The position numbers were made by a program, and so were the translations under genes. The notes beneath the pieces were generated by a model. That model was not told the origin of the DNA, made no database searches, and worked only from the letters and a program-made list of their open reading frames with translations. From contig CM075760.1 in the NCBI GenBank assembly GCA_037974335.1, positions 6,693,432-6,757,431 on the forward strand: a DNA stretch of 64,000 nt, read 5' to 3'. This DNA is from Prionace glauca (Eukaryota; Chordata; Chondrichthyes; Carcharhiniformes; Carcharhinidae). Below, one piece after another: positions 21,072 through 32,090 of the stretch (position 1 is the first letter of the stretch; each line of letters opens with the position of its first letter).

Positions 21072-21344
21072 TTTAGTTTTATTTATTAGTATCACGAATA
21101 ATTAGGCTTACATTCACACTGCAATGCAATTCCTGTTCGGGAAACACTGATGGAGAATTTGGCATGGCCAATGCATCTAACCAGCACATCTTTTGGACTG
21201 CTGGAGGAATGCAGAGCATCTGGAAGAAACCCGTGCAGACATGGGGAGAATGTGCAAACTCTACACAGACAGTGATCCAAGCTGGAAATCGAGTTTGGGG
21301 CCCTAGCGCTTAGAGGCAGCAATGCTAACCACCGTGCCACTGTG
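21072..21344 (-). mobile_element. HE1-type SINE
   Basis: Minus-strand copy with head at the right (GCTAACCACCGTGCCACTGTG) and body words CCAGCACATCTTTTGGACTG and CATGGGGAGAATGTGCAAAC. Diverged. Confidence 0.75.
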
Positions 21345-21419
21345 TTGCAACACTCTCCCCCAGATATCAAACTACCCGCCCCCCCGCCATTAAAATCACA
21401 AAATCCCAAATGTGCATCA

Positions 21420-22196
21420 AGTCTACATCAAGAGTATTTCGCCCAATTCCCGTAACCCCACAATACCCTCTAATTCCCCTGACCTTCACATCTTTGGACA
21501 TTAAGGGATTGTCAATCCACCTAACCTGCCCATCTTTCAGACCCCACAGATATTCTGGTCACCCTATTATAAAAAATATATTATTAAACTAGAAAGAGTG
21601 CAGAAAAGATTTACAAGGATGCTACTGGTTCTTGATGGATTGAGTTCTCAGGAGAAGCTGGATAGACTGTGACTTTTTTCACTGGAGCGTAGGAGGCTGA
21701 GGGGTGATCTTCTAGAGTTCGATAAAATAATGAGGTGCACAGATCAGCTTGATAGTCAATATCTCTTCCCAAAGTTAGGGGAGTCTAAAACTCGAGTGCC
21801 TAAGTTTAAGATGGGAGGGGAAAGATACAGAAATGTCCAGAGGAGCATTTTTTTTCACACAGAGGGTGGTGAGCATCTGGAACAAGCTGCCAGGTTTAGT
21901 CGTAGACATGGGTGCAATTTTGTCTTTTAAAATGCATTTAGACAGTTACATGGTTGTGATAGGTATCGAGGGATATGGGCCAAAGACAAGCAATTGGGAT
22001 GAGCTTAGGGGTTTTTACAAAGGGCAGCATGGAGCAGTTGGGCTGAAGGGCCTGTTTCCATGCTGTAAACCTCTATGACTCTATATGGGAGGAACATGAA
22101 AACCCCACACAGACAATGACCCGACGCTGGAATTGAACACGGGTCCTTGGCACTAGGAGGCTGCAGTCATAACCACTGTGCTAATGTGCTGCCACT
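21420..22196 (-). mobile_element. HE1-type SINE split by a LINE
   Basis: The SINE left part ends at about 21544 (CCACCTAACCTGCCCATCTTT) and resumes at about 22086 (GGGAGGAACATGAAAACCCC) with its head ending near 22195. The two parts join into one SINE body when the LINE at 21545-22085 is set aside. Confidence 0.7.
21545..22085 (+). mobile_element. CR1-type LINE 3' fragment inside a SINE
   Basis: Starts with TTCTGGTCACCCTATTATAA (FWSPYYK-like), has GTGCAGAAAAGATTTACAAG, GAGCATCTGGAACAAGCTGCC, and ends in GGGCCTGTTTCCATGCTGTA and ACCTCTATGACTCTATA. Several stops. Younger than the SINE it splits. Confidence 0.8.
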
Positions 22197-22399
22197 CAGG
22201 CAAGTGTATTTGGAAGGAGCTCAGGACAGGTGGGGGGGTTGGGGGGGTGATGATTTCTAGCTCACTTTGATGAGGGGAGGGCTGGAAATCAGTAAAAAAA
22301 AAATAGCTTCGCATCAACATTTTCCCTCATTCCTGCTCTTGTTACTAATTAAAAACCAGCTCACTCCTCCATTCTGCCCAACAATGGGGCTAACAGAAA

Positions 22400-22960
22400 G
22401 CAGGGGAAAGGTTGTGGCACAGAAAGAGGCCATTCAGCCCATCACATCTTCACTAGCTTGGGAAATACAGACTTGCCATTCATTCTAATCGCCGTTTCCA
22501 GCCATCCAGCCCCTAGCCTCCCTTACTACAGGTTCCAGCATTTCAGCTATAGATCTGTGTGCGAAGGGAGTGAGCCAAGAGATTTCTGGCTGAACCATCA
22601 GTTTAGGCAGCAAATTCCAGACACTCACCATCCCTTGAATGTGGACCCTTTTCCTAATGCCCCCTCTAATCCTTCCACCTATCCCTTTATATCTGTGCAG
22701 CCCCCACTAACCCCCGCCCACCTCCCCCATCCCACCCACCCACAATAAGTGACCTTTCTCTGCTCAGGGGAAACAGGCCTTTTCTATCCACCCTGTCTTG
22801 GCTCCCTCATAATTTTGGACACCTTAGTTCGGTCTCCCTCAGCCTCCTCTGCTCTGAGGAAAACAAACCTGGCCAATCCAGTCTTTCCTCATCACCACAA
22901 TTCCTCAGCCCTGGAAACACTTTAGTAAATCCAAATGGTTATCCAATCTGACTAAACTGT
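22400..22960 (-). mobile_element. Old LINE 3' relic
   Basis: Minus-oriented words GAGGCCATTCAGCCCATCA at the left end and AACAAACCTGGCCAATCCAG and CTGGAAACACTTTAGTAAATC to the right match the layout of CR1 3' ends. Strongly decayed. Confidence 0.45.
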
Positions 22961-22997
22961 CCATTTAGCAATGTCTCATCTCCAACTGTGAACAACC

Positions 22998-23308
22998 ACC
23001 AGATACTGGCACCACTGTGGCACACTGGTTGGCACTGCTGCCTCAAAGGGACTTGGTTCAATTCTGGCCTCGTGTGACTGTGTGGAGTTTGCATGTTCTC
23101 CCCATGTCTGTGTGGGTTTTCTCTGGGTGCTCCGGTTTCCTCCCACTGTTTAAAGATGTGCGGGAGAGGTTGATTGGTCATGCTTCAGTGACAGGGTTGC
23201 AGGGTAAATGTGTGGGATACGGGGACAGGGCATGGATGGGATTGTGGTCAGTGCAGACTTGATGGACTGAATGGCCTCCCCTGTACTGTAGGGATTTTAC
23301 ACACAAAT
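22998..23308 (+). mobile_element. HE1-type SINE, near full length
   Basis: tRNA-like head CACACTGGTTGGCACTGCTG and TTGGTTCAATTC (B box), then TGTGTGGAGTTTGCATGTTC, CTCCGGTTTCCTCCCACTG, and the 3' end GGCCTCCCCTGTACTGTAGG. Confidence 0.85.
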
Positions 23309-23530
23309 GAGGAACAGAGACTTTGCAAATGTTGCGATACTTATTCAGAAAACAGTGGGATATTTGTTGACATGTTCAGGTAAATCTCAATGATGGTCAT
23401 TGTCCAGGTCTAGATTAAAACAATGGTGCAGTCCAAGATTAAAAGTCATTTATCCTGAAATTGAACATTGCCACTGACTCCCAATATAACCGAGAGATGC
23501 AAACTCACACCACACCCTGATGTGGTGAAG

Positions 23531-24027
23531 AGGACTCCTCTCAGTTATTATAATCTGGGCGTTGTATCTGTAATCTCTTCCCTAAACCTCTCTCAGTTAT
23601 TACAATCTGGGCCTTGTATCAGTAATCTCTGCCCTTAACCTCTCCCAGTTATTACAATCTGGGCCTTGTATCAGTAATCTCTGCCCTAAATCTCTCTCAG
23701 TTATTACAATCTGGGCCTTGTATCAGTAATCTCTGCCCTAAACCTCCCTCAGTTATTACAATCTGGGCCTTGTGACAGTAATCTCTGCCCTAAACCTCCC
23801 TCAGTTATTACAATCCGGGCCTTGTATAAGCAATCTCTGCCCAAAACCTCTCTCAGTTATTACAATCTGGGCCTTGTATCAGTAATCTCTGCCCTAAACC
23901 TCTCTCAGTTATTACAATCTGGGCCGTGTATCAGTAATCTCTGCCCTAAACCTCTCTCAGTTATTACAATCTGGGTCTTGTATCAGTAATCTCTGTCCTA
24001 AACCTCCCTCAGTTATTACGATCTAGA
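23531..24027 (+). repeat. 52-bp minisatellite, about 9.5 copies
   Basis: Units begin CTCTCAGTTATTACAATCTG and contain GGCCTTGTATCAGTAATCTC and TGCCCTAAACC. The period is 52 bp and copies differ by a few bases. No coding meaning. Confidence 0.95.
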
Positions 24028-24030
24028 CCT

Positions 24031-24757
24031 TAAGCAGAGGACACAGAGATTTAATATAATTGACAACAGAGTTGAAGGGGGTGAAAGGAGATTTTCTTAC
24101 AGAATAGTATGATCTGGAATGCACAACCTGACAGGTGCTAGAAGCAGGTTTAATCATAACTTTAAAAGGAAATTGGATGAATATTGACAGAGTTATTGTG
24201 AATTGGATTAATGAAATACTTCACTCATCTTTGTGACATTTTGAATGGTTCCCCCGTAAGATTTTAATATTGAATCTTTTCCTTCACAACGTGTCTGAAA
24301 CAGAAGATTAAACCCTTGGGTTTGATGAGCTGTCAGATCTGTTTCCTATGTGTCTGTGTAAATTGAGAACTGCAGAAAACCATGAGAAGGAACTGATTAT
24401 TTTCAGTTCCTCTAACGGATATACCTCAGATATCAGAAATCTCAGGAGATCCTCATGCCCTCATTATTCCCTCCCCAAATATAACAGCTCTCAGTTAGGC
24501 TGAGTCAGTCACATGTGTCTCTGTTATAATGTTTCCACTTCTATTTTATCACTCACTTCCCAGTGACACTCACCATAACACAGAGACTTTAAAATATCAT
24601 TACTCCCTTACATCTTGTCCTCCTATTGTAATCGGATGTTTGTTGGGCCTCTTGTCTCCCTTAAGGTCAGATTACCTGCAGTTCAAATGACCTCAGAGAC
24701 ACTGAAACCGACCTTTGTGATTATTATTATACCGGATTCCAGTCAGCCCCAGGCGCT
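24031..24757. other. Intergenic, LINE-like relic at the start
   Basis: AGGTTTAATCATAACTTTAA and AGAGATTTAATATAATTG at 24045-24180 resemble a decayed LINE 3' end. The remainder holds nothing I recognise. Confidence 0.35.
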
Positions 24758-24759
24758 GC

Positions 24760-25145
24760 AGTTGTAAAATACAGTAAGAAGTCTCACCACACCAGGTTTA
24801 AATTCAACCAGCTTATTTGATAGTAAATCCCCGTGGTTGCGTGGGTTTCCTCCGGGTGCTCTGGTTTCCTCCCACATCCCAGAGATGTGCTTTTAGGCTG
24901 ATTGATTGGGTAACAAATTGTCCCTATATTGGACCTCCCTGATCCTCGCACATTAGGCGTAAACTAAAATTATGAATAGGTCACTGAGACAATGGGACGG
25001 CGGCGCGGGCTCTTTGGGCTGAAGGGCCTGTTTCCCGTGCTGTGTTGTTCTTTGTTCTTTTATAAACTGGTTGAACTTAAACCTGGTGTTGTGAGACTTC
25101 TTACTGTATTTACCCCAGTCCAACGCCGGCATCTCTATGTAATGA
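24760..25145. repeat. Inverted pair of Penelope-like tails around a SINE fragment
   Basis: Minus-oriented tail at 24765-24825 and plus-oriented tail at 25062-25145 form an inverted repeat of about 55 bp (GAAGTCTCACCACACCAGGT against ACCTGGTGTTGTGAGACTTC). Between them is a plus-strand HE1-type fragment at 24826-25060 without its head, ending GGGCCTGTTTCCCGTGCTGT. Confidence 0.7.
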
Positions 25146-25529
25146 CTACCATCGACGTTGTAAAATACAGCAGAGTTGGAATAACTGACAGGTTATTGTT
25201 TGATACTGACAGTGGCAGAGTAACACACACTGGAATTTAAATACATGATATCAATAGACCATGACTCACTCACACTATCAAATGAAACCTAAACTTTGGT
25301 TATGGTGCACTGGATACTGACTGTATTATCATTACATTGGATCTAATGCTGTGTTCACTAACATACTGCAATGTGACTCTTATTCTGTGAACAAACACTG
25401 TTTATGTTACACTCAGAGTCACTCAGTGTTTTGCTGTGTTTTCTCTGTGCTCCATCTCCACTCTGATTGGACTAGAGCCTGTGTGTGTGTCATTGTTACA
25501 CTGAGACTCTGTTATTATTGGACAAGTAG

Positions 25530-25960
25530 CAAGTCACTGTCACAATGCCCGGCTGATCGACGGCGGCACAGACCAATGGAAAGACGGGGCGGTGCTGGAG
25601 GACTGAACGGGAGCGCTCGGTCCTCCAACCAATAGGAGCGAAAGAGGGGCGGACCCAGCTCTGATTGGAGCATGCGCAGTGTGAGTAATGGCGGTGGAAA
25701 GCAGGCTTTGTTTTGGGCTGGGAAATCTGTCAGAGGTGATTGACGGTACGGAGAGAGCAATGGATCGCTCAGGTGGGTGAAAACGCTGCGTAAGCATGTT
25801 GTGTAAGCAGCAAATCGCGTAAGAGAGGTTCCCGGACCCAGTTTGTACTGAGCAGGGCCGCAGCTCCTCAGGTTCGCGCCGAGTTAACGTTCGCCATCTT
25901 TATTGGGGGCAACATACACAGCAGTGCGCACGCGCGGCCGCCATGTTTGTAGAGGGCAAT
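25530..25960 (+). promoter_or_regulatory. CpG-rich promoter block P2 (zinc-finger type)
   Basis: Contains two CCAAT words (CCAACCAATAGGAG and inverted CTGATTGG), a GC box, the NRF1-like GCATGCGCAGT at about 25670, and YY1-like GCCATCTTTATTG and GCCGCCATGTTTG near 25890 and 25937. Collinear with P5 at 63.1-63.5 kb and, more loosely, P4 at 48.5 kb. No zinc-finger exon lies downstream before the LINE at 26.5 kb, so this is an orphan promoter, or its exons were displaced. Confidence 0.65.
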
Positions 25961-26094
25961 GATGTCATTAAGTGGGAGGAGCTTGTTCCCCTTTGTTCAG
26001 AATGGAGACAACTTGTCCATCAAACTGCATCAACCCTCTGAGTCCCAATGTCTCATTGATGAGGCAGAGCGGTGACAGAGAGGGAAAAATAAAG

Positions 26095-26165
26095 GGAAAT
26101 AAAAACAGAAAATACTGTAAAATCTAAGCAGATCTGACAGCATCTGTGGAGAGAGAATAGAACGC
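26095..26165 (+). repeat. Fragment of the 'GCATCTGTGGAGAGAGAATA' repeat
   Basis: Shares CTGACAGCATCTGTGGAGAG with 42055-42230; old. Confidence 0.6.
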
Positions 26166-26269
26166 TCTCTCCACTCACATTGTCTGTACCTTTGAGACTT
26201 GATTACCTGTAAAAAAATTTGCATTCCAATCATTATTTTGTAAATTGAGTTTGTGTGTTTCTATGCCTT

Positions 26270-26425
26270 GTTTGTGGACAGAACTCCCACTCACCTGACG
26301 AACGAGCAGCACACAGAAAGCTAGTGGATTTTGCTACCAAATAAACCCGTTGGACTTTAATCTGGTGCAGTGAGACTTCTTACTGTGTTTACCCTGGTCC
26401 AACACCGCCATCTCCACTTCAGAGA
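26270..26425 (+). mobile_element. Penelope-like 3' tail copy
   Basis: CTCACCTGACGAACGAGCAG, AAATAAACCCGTTGGACTTT and GTCCAACACCGCCATCTCC in the tail order. Confidence 0.7.
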
Positions 26426-26858
26426 AAATAGAAGCAACGATTCGAGACTGGATGACCCATAAAGCTTGTACATGTGTAAACAGAGCATGTAAACTCCGAC
26501 ACCTCATTGTTTCTGGCGAGCAAAGTCGAGAGGCAGCGATTTTTGGATATCAGAGGAGGCAGCAACGGGTACATTTTTCTGTTTCTTTGGCTAACGTTTA
26601 TTTTAGTTTTTAAAGTTGCGAGTTTTTGGCGGTTTTTTTTTAAATTAGTTAAAACCGGAAGTCGTCACTAAGACGCTTGCCGGTAGTTGTAGTTTTTATT
26701 TTCTGGGCCCCTAATCCTATAAATTAGCGTAGAGAGGATACCCGATTCTCTACACTGGTAGAGAATCCCACCCTCCCACCTCCTCTAACCTAAATTATAA
26801 GTGTGGGTAAGTTTTCTTTTTAATATTTTTATTTTTTCTGCTGGTAACTGTTTCAGGG

Positions 26859-27782
26859 ATGGCAGTTCAGGCAGTGTGCTGCATCTCCTGTGGGATGTAT
26901 GTGGTGAGGGACTCCAGTAGTGTTACAGGGGATTTTACTTGTAGGAAGTGCGTTAGAATGCAGCTTCTTGAGGAGCGTGTAAAGGAGTTGGAGGTGGAAG
27001 TAGAGGAGCTCTGCAAAATTCGGGATGCAGAGGTGGACATTGATAGGAGTTATAGGGAGTTAGTCACTCCTAGAAACCAGTCTTGGGTCACTGCCAAGAG
27101 GAGGGGAAAGAAGCAAGTGGGGGGAAAATCCCCTGGGGCTGTTCCCCTCCAAAATAGGTTTTCGGTCCTGGAGGCTACAGTTGAGGAAGGATCAACTGGG
27201 GATAGCCAAAGGGAGCAGGTCTCTGGGGATGAGCCTACTGTAAAAGCTCAGGTGGTTAGGGGTAGCCAAAGATTAGGTCTTGTCATTGGGGACTCCACCG
27301 TTAAAGGGACGGATAGGAGAGTCGGTAATAATGATAGGAACTCAGGGCTGGTGTGTTGCCTACCAGGGGCTGGGGTCCAGGATGTCTCAGAGAGGATATT
27401 CAAGACTCTCAGGGGAGAGGGAGATCAACCCCAAGTTATTATTCATGTGGGGACGCATGATATAGGAAGGCTAAGGGAAGGGGACATTAAGCAGAGATTC
27501 ATGGAGTTGGGGTGGAAGCTAAAGGCCAAGACAGACAGAGTGGTTATCTCTGGACTCTTGCCTGTGCCACGGGATAGTTTAGAGAGGAATAGAGGGAGGG
27601 AAAGCTTGAACTCGTGGCTGAGGGGATGGTGCAGGAGGGAGGGGTTTAAGTACTTGAACAATTGGGGCTCGTTCTGGGGAAGGTGGGACCTTTATCAGAG
27701 GGATGGGATTCACCTGAACCAAAGGGGAACAAATATCCTGGGAGGTAAATTTGTTAAGGTTATGCGGAGTGGTTTAAACTGA
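26859..27782 (+). CDS. LINE ORF1 protein (zinc-binding, coiled coil, SGNH esterase-like)
   Basis: 307 residues, uninterrupted, from ATG 26859. An N-terminal Cys pair at 8/11 and another at 28/31 suggest a PHD-like zinc-binding fold. A Leu/Glu-rich segment at about 34-56 fits a short coiled coil. The C-terminal domain is SGNH-hydrolase-like: GDS at 144-146, GTHD at 198-201 where GTND is usual, and DGIH at 282-285 with the catalytic Asp/His pair. CR1 ORF1 proteins are thought to bind element RNA and possibly lipid or membrane; the esterase role in transposition is not settled. Confidence 0.9.
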   Translation: MAVQAVCCISCGMYVVRDSSSVTGDFTCRKCVRMQLLEERVKELEVEVEELCKIRDAEVDIDRSYRELVTPRNQSWVTAKRRGKKQVGGKSPGAVPLQNRFSVLEATVEEGSTGDSQREQVSGDEPTVKAQVVRGSQRLGLVIGDSTVKGTDRRVGNNDRNSGLVCCLPGAGVQDVSERIFKTLRGEGDQPQVIIHVGTHDIGRLREGDIKQRFMELGWKLKAKTDRVVISGLLPVPRDSLERNRGRESLNSWLRGWCRREGFKYLNNWGSFWGRWDLYQRDGIHLNQRGTNILGGKFVKVMRSGLN

Positions 27783-27889
27783 TTCAGAGGGGGGGTGGGA
27801 TCCTGAGTAGAGGGGGTGAAAGTGAGGGGGGCGTAGATGGGGACTGCAATGCACGGCATTGCGGGGGAGGGGCGGAACAGGGTTTGGAA

Positions 27890-30662
27890 TGTGGTTTGAA
27901 ATGTGTATATTTTAATGCGAGGAGTATTCGCAATAAGGTGGATGAACTTGCAGCGTGGACCAGTACCTGGGACTTCGATGTTGTGGCCATTTCAGAGACT
28001 TGGATAGAGCAGGGTCAGGAATGGATGTTGCAGGTCCCGGGGTACAAATGCTTTAATCGGAGTAGACAAGGAGGTAGAAGGGGGGGTGGGGTAGCATTAT
28101 TGGTCAACGACTGTATCTCAGTGTCAGAGAGGAACTTTGATGAGGACTTGTCTGTTGAGGTAGTATGGGCGGAGATTAGAAATAGGAGAGGAGAGGTCAC
28201 CCTGTTGGGAGTCTTTTATAGACCTCCAAAAAGTTCTAGAGAGGTTGAGGAAAGGATTGCGGAGACGATCCTTGTTAGGAGTGAAAGTAATAGGGTAATT
28301 GTTATGGGGGACTTTAACTTTACTCATGTAGATTGGAATTGCTACAGCTCTGGCTCGTTAGAGGGGTCAGTTTTTGTTCAAAGTGTGCAAGAAGGTTTTT
28401 TGACTCAGTATGTAGATAGGCCGACGAGAGGTGAGGCTATATTGGATTTGGTGCTCGGTAATGAGCCAGACCAGGTGCTAGACTTGGAAGTTGGTGTACA
28501 GTTTGGGGATAGTGATCACAATTCGATTACATTCACCTTAGTGATGGAAAGGGATAGGCATGAACCTCGGGTCAGTAGTTTCAGCTGGGGGAAGGGTAAT
28601 TATGAGGCTATTAGGAGAGAATTAGGAAGCATTGGTTGGAATGGGAGATTACAGGGACTGGGAACATCCGAGATGTGGAGATTTTTCAAGGAGCAGCTAT
28701 TGCGGGTCTGTGATAAGTATATCCCTGTCAGGCAAGGAGGATTTGGTAGGCCCAGGGAACCGTGGTGCACCAAAAAAGTTGATTCGTTGGTTAGGAAGAA
28801 AAAGAGGCTTATGTTCGGATGAGGCTTGAGGGCTCAGGTAGTGCATTAGAAAGTTTTAGATTGGCTAGGAGGGAGTTGAAGAGGGAGTTAAGAAGGGCTA
28901 AAAGAGGGCATGAGATGATTTTGGCTGATAGGATTAAGGAGAACCCTAAGGCGTTTTACAGGTATGTCAAGAACAGAAGGTTGGTTAGGACAAGATTAGG
29001 GCCAGTTACAGACAGTAGAGGGAAGTTGTGTGTTGAACCGGAGGAGATTGGAGAGGCGTTGAACCAATATTTCTCTTCGGTGTTCACGCAAGGGGACAGG
29101 AATGTAGCTGAGGAGGACACTGGGGTACAGGGGTGTGTAATAGATAGTATTACAGTTGATACGAGGGATGTGCTGGATATTTTAGAGGGATTGAAAATAG
29201 ATAAGTCCCCTGGTCCAGATGGGATTTACCCTAGGATTCTTTGGGAGGCAAGAGGGGTGATTGCGGAGCCTCTGGCTCTGATCTTCAGGTCGTCGTTAGT
29301 CTCTGGTATAGTACCAGAAGATTGGAGGACAGCAAATGTTGTCCCATTGTTTAAGAAGGGGAGAAGGGACTTCCCTGGGAATTATAGACCGGTGAGTCTT
29401 ACTTCTGTGGTGGGTAAGGTTTTGGAAAGGATTATTAGAGACAGGATTTATAGTTATTTGGAAAGTAATGAGTTGATTAGAGACAGTCAGCATGGTTTTG
29501 TAGCGGGTAGGTCATGCCTTACTAACCTTATCGAGTTCTTTGAGAAAGTGCCAAAGAGGTGGATAGGGGTAAGGCAGTTGATGTGGTGTATATGGATTTT
29601 AGCAAGGCGTTTGATAAGGTTCACCATGGTAGGCTTCTGCAGAAAATGCAGATGTATGGGATTGGGGGTGATCTAGGTAATTGGATCAGGAATTGGCTAG
29701 CAGATAGGAGACAGAGAGTGGTGGTTGATGGGAAATATTCGTCATGGAGTTCGGTTACAAGTGGTGTGCCTCAGGGATCTGTTTTGGGGCCACTGCTGTT
29801 TGTAATTTTTATTAATGATCTGGATGAGGGTATAGTTGGGTGGATTAGTAAGTTTGCTGATGACACCAAAGTCGGAGGTGTGGTAGATTGTGAGGAAGGG
29901 TGTCATAGTTTGCAGGATGACTTGGATAGGTTGCAGAGCTGGGCTGAGAGGTGACGGATGGAGTTTAATGTGGAGAAGTGTGAGGTAATTCATTTCGGTA
30001 GGAATAACAGATGTGTTGAGTATAGGGCTAACGGGAGGACTTTGAATAGTGTGGAGGAGCAGAGGGATCTAGGTGTATGTGTACATAGATCCCTGAAAGT
30101 TGGGAATCAAGTGGATAAGGTTGTTAAGAAGGCATACGGAGTTTTGGCGTTTATTGGTAGGGGGATTGAATTTAGGAGTCGCAGCGTCATGATGCAACTG
30201 TACACATCTCTGGTGCGGCCGCACTTGGAGTTTTGTGTGCAGTTCTGGTCCCCACATTACAGGAAGGATGTGGAGGCTTTGGAGAGGGTGCAGAGGAGGT
30301 TTACCAGGATGTTGCCTGGTATGGAGGGGAGATCCTATGAGGAGAGATTGAGAGATTTGGGGTTGTTTTCGCTGGAAAGAAGGCGGCTAAGAGGGGATCT
30401 CATTGAAACATATAAGATGATTAGAGGTTTAGACAGGGTAGATAGTGATAGCCTTTTTCCTAGGATGGAGAAAGCTAGCACGAGGGGGCACGATTTTAAA
30501 TTAAGGGGGGGTAGTTATAGGACAGATGTCAGGGGTAGGTTCTTTACCCAGAGGGTGGTGAGGGACTGGAATGCCCTGCCAGCTGCAGTTGTAAATGCAC
30601 CTAGTTTGGGGGCGTTTAAAAGATCTGTGGATAGGTTTATGGATGAAAAGGGATTGGTTTAG
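27890..30662 (+). pseudogene. LINE ORF2, endonuclease and RT, three breaks
   Basis: Endonuclease: CVYFNARSIRNKVDEL, AISETW, MGDFNFTHVDW, DSDHNSI, all catalytic boxes kept. One base is missing from an A run at about 28800, shifting the frame after LVRKKK. RT follows (KSPGPDGIYP, NVVPLFKKG, SQHGFVAGRSCLTNL), with another single-base loss in an A run at about 29553. Then [34 protein letters not shown] and FADDTKVGG (active site). A TGA at 29952-29954 replaces an expected Trp (WAE-R-stop-RMEF), after which the frame is open to a stop at 30662. Both frameshifts are single-base losses in A-rich runs. They may be real or assembly errors. Confidence 0.9.
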
Positions 30663-30835
30663 GCTAGTGGGTCATTGTTTTGTAACTGGTCGGCGCAACA
30701 TCGTGGGCCGAAGGGCCTGTTCTGCGCTGTAATGTTCTATGTTCTATGTTCTATGTACCTCCACGTACCTTTGTACACTTCTATCAATCCACTTTGCTCC
30801 AAGGAGAACAACCCCAATTTATCTGAAGAAAGAGA

Positions 30836-31610
30836 CACTGCAAGAAGGTAAAAGTGAAGGTAAGAATTTTATAATTTTTCTTAAATAATTTAATTGGTGC
30901 TCAAAATGTCATTCACTGGAGTTAAGTGCTGCACCTGTGAGATGTGGGAGATCTGTGATGCTTCCAGCGTCTCGGATGACTATGTCTACAGGAAGTGTAC
31001 CCCACTGCAGCTCCTTACGGCCAGCATGGATATGTTGGAGCAGCAGTTGGACGCACTTAGCAGCGTGAAGATGGCAGAAAATGTCATAGGTAGGAGCTTT
31101 AGAAACTTTGCCACACCCAAGGTGCAGGCAGATAGATGGGTGACTGCTAGAAGGGGCAGGCAGTCAGTCCAGGAATCCCCTGTGGTCGTCTCCTTCTCTA
31201 ACAAGTACACTGTTTTGGATACTGTTGGGGGGTTATAGCCTATCGGGGGATAAATACAGCAAACAGAGCACTGGCACCATGGTTGGCTTTGTTATTAAGC
31301 AGGGAGATACAAAGAGCACTAGAGCAATAGTTATAAGGGACTCTATAGTTAGGGGTGCAGATAGGTGCTTCTGTGAGTATGAAAGAGACTTCAGGATGTT
31401 GTGTTGCCTCCCTGGTGTCAGGGTCCAGGAAGTCTCTAAAAGGGTAGTAAGCATTCTGAAGCGAGAGAGTGAACAACCAGTGGCCATGGTACATATTGGT
31501 ACAAAGGTAGGAAGAGTGACGATGTCCTGCAACAGCAGTTAAGGGAGTTAGGGAGAAAGTTAAAAAGAAGGACCTCTTGGGTTGTAATCGCAGGATTGCT
31601 CCCTGTGCCA
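30836..31610 (+). mobile_element. LINE ORF1 fragment, third family
   Basis: Starts at ATG 30906 with CCTCEMWEICDASSVSDDYVYRKC, then a coiled-coil-like stretch. A frame change at about 31235 leads into AIVIRDSIVRGADR, where GDS is RDS, and CCLPGVRVQEVSKRVV. It ends near GTKVGRV without the C-terminal block. Confidence 0.8.
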
Positions 31611-32090
31611 CCTATCCACTGTCATCTCTTTAAGTAACTCTCCCCAATCTATCAAGGCCAACTCACATCTCATATCCTCATAGTTTTCTTAAGATTTAGC
31701 ACCCTCATCTCTGAATCAACTCTCTCATTCTCCAGTTTGATATTAAAAAATCTATCCTGTTATGGTCACTCATCCCCAAGAGGTCTCATAGAGCTAGATT
31801 GGCAAGGACTCCCTTCTCATTACACAGTACCCAGTCTAAGCTGGCCTGCTGTCCAATTGGTTCCTCCAGATATTGGTCAATTAAACCATCCTGTATACAT
31901 TCCAGGAATTCTCTTCTAAGGCATTGTGGCGAATTTGATTTGCTCAATCTATGTGCAAATTAAAATCATTCATGATCACCAATACTCCCTTATCACATGC
32001 ATCTCTAATTTTGTGTTTACTGCCATTCCCAACATCACCACTGCAGTTTGGAGGTCCATATATGACATCCACTAATGTTTTTTGCCCTTC
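31606..32090 (-). mobile_element. LINE ORF2 endonuclease fragment, old
   Basis: Minus-strand translation with stops contains YGPPN and VLVIMNDFNLHID, matching YRPPN and GDFNLHIDW of CR1 endonucleases, then CVMRRESLP-like linker text. It faces the ORF1 fragment at 30836-31610 head to head. Confidence 0.65.

Larger units (their letters stand above)
26480..30757 (+). mobile_element. Near full-length CR1-type LINE
   Basis: About 4.3 kb: a 5' UTR (5' boundary uncertain, 26430-26600), ORF1 (26859-27782), ORF2 (about 27890-30662) and a short 3' UTR with GGGCCGAAGGGCCTGTTCTG and a terminal three-copy TTCTATG repeat, the CR1-type end. Three breaks in ORF2, none in ORF1. A fairly recent insert, placed downstream of promoter block P2. 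Confidence 0.93.

Noticed and set aside
20634-21105. Repeat-containing open frames (LPWQRNMAAGR-like units) at the promoter
   Set aside because: The 11-residue period follows from the 33-bp DNA repeat; frames are open on both strands, and the region is CpG-rich promoter-like DNA.
23531-24027. Regular repeats that could suggest a CRISPR array
   Set aside because: Units are contiguous without unique spacers, and the sequence is vertebrate; it is a minisatellite.
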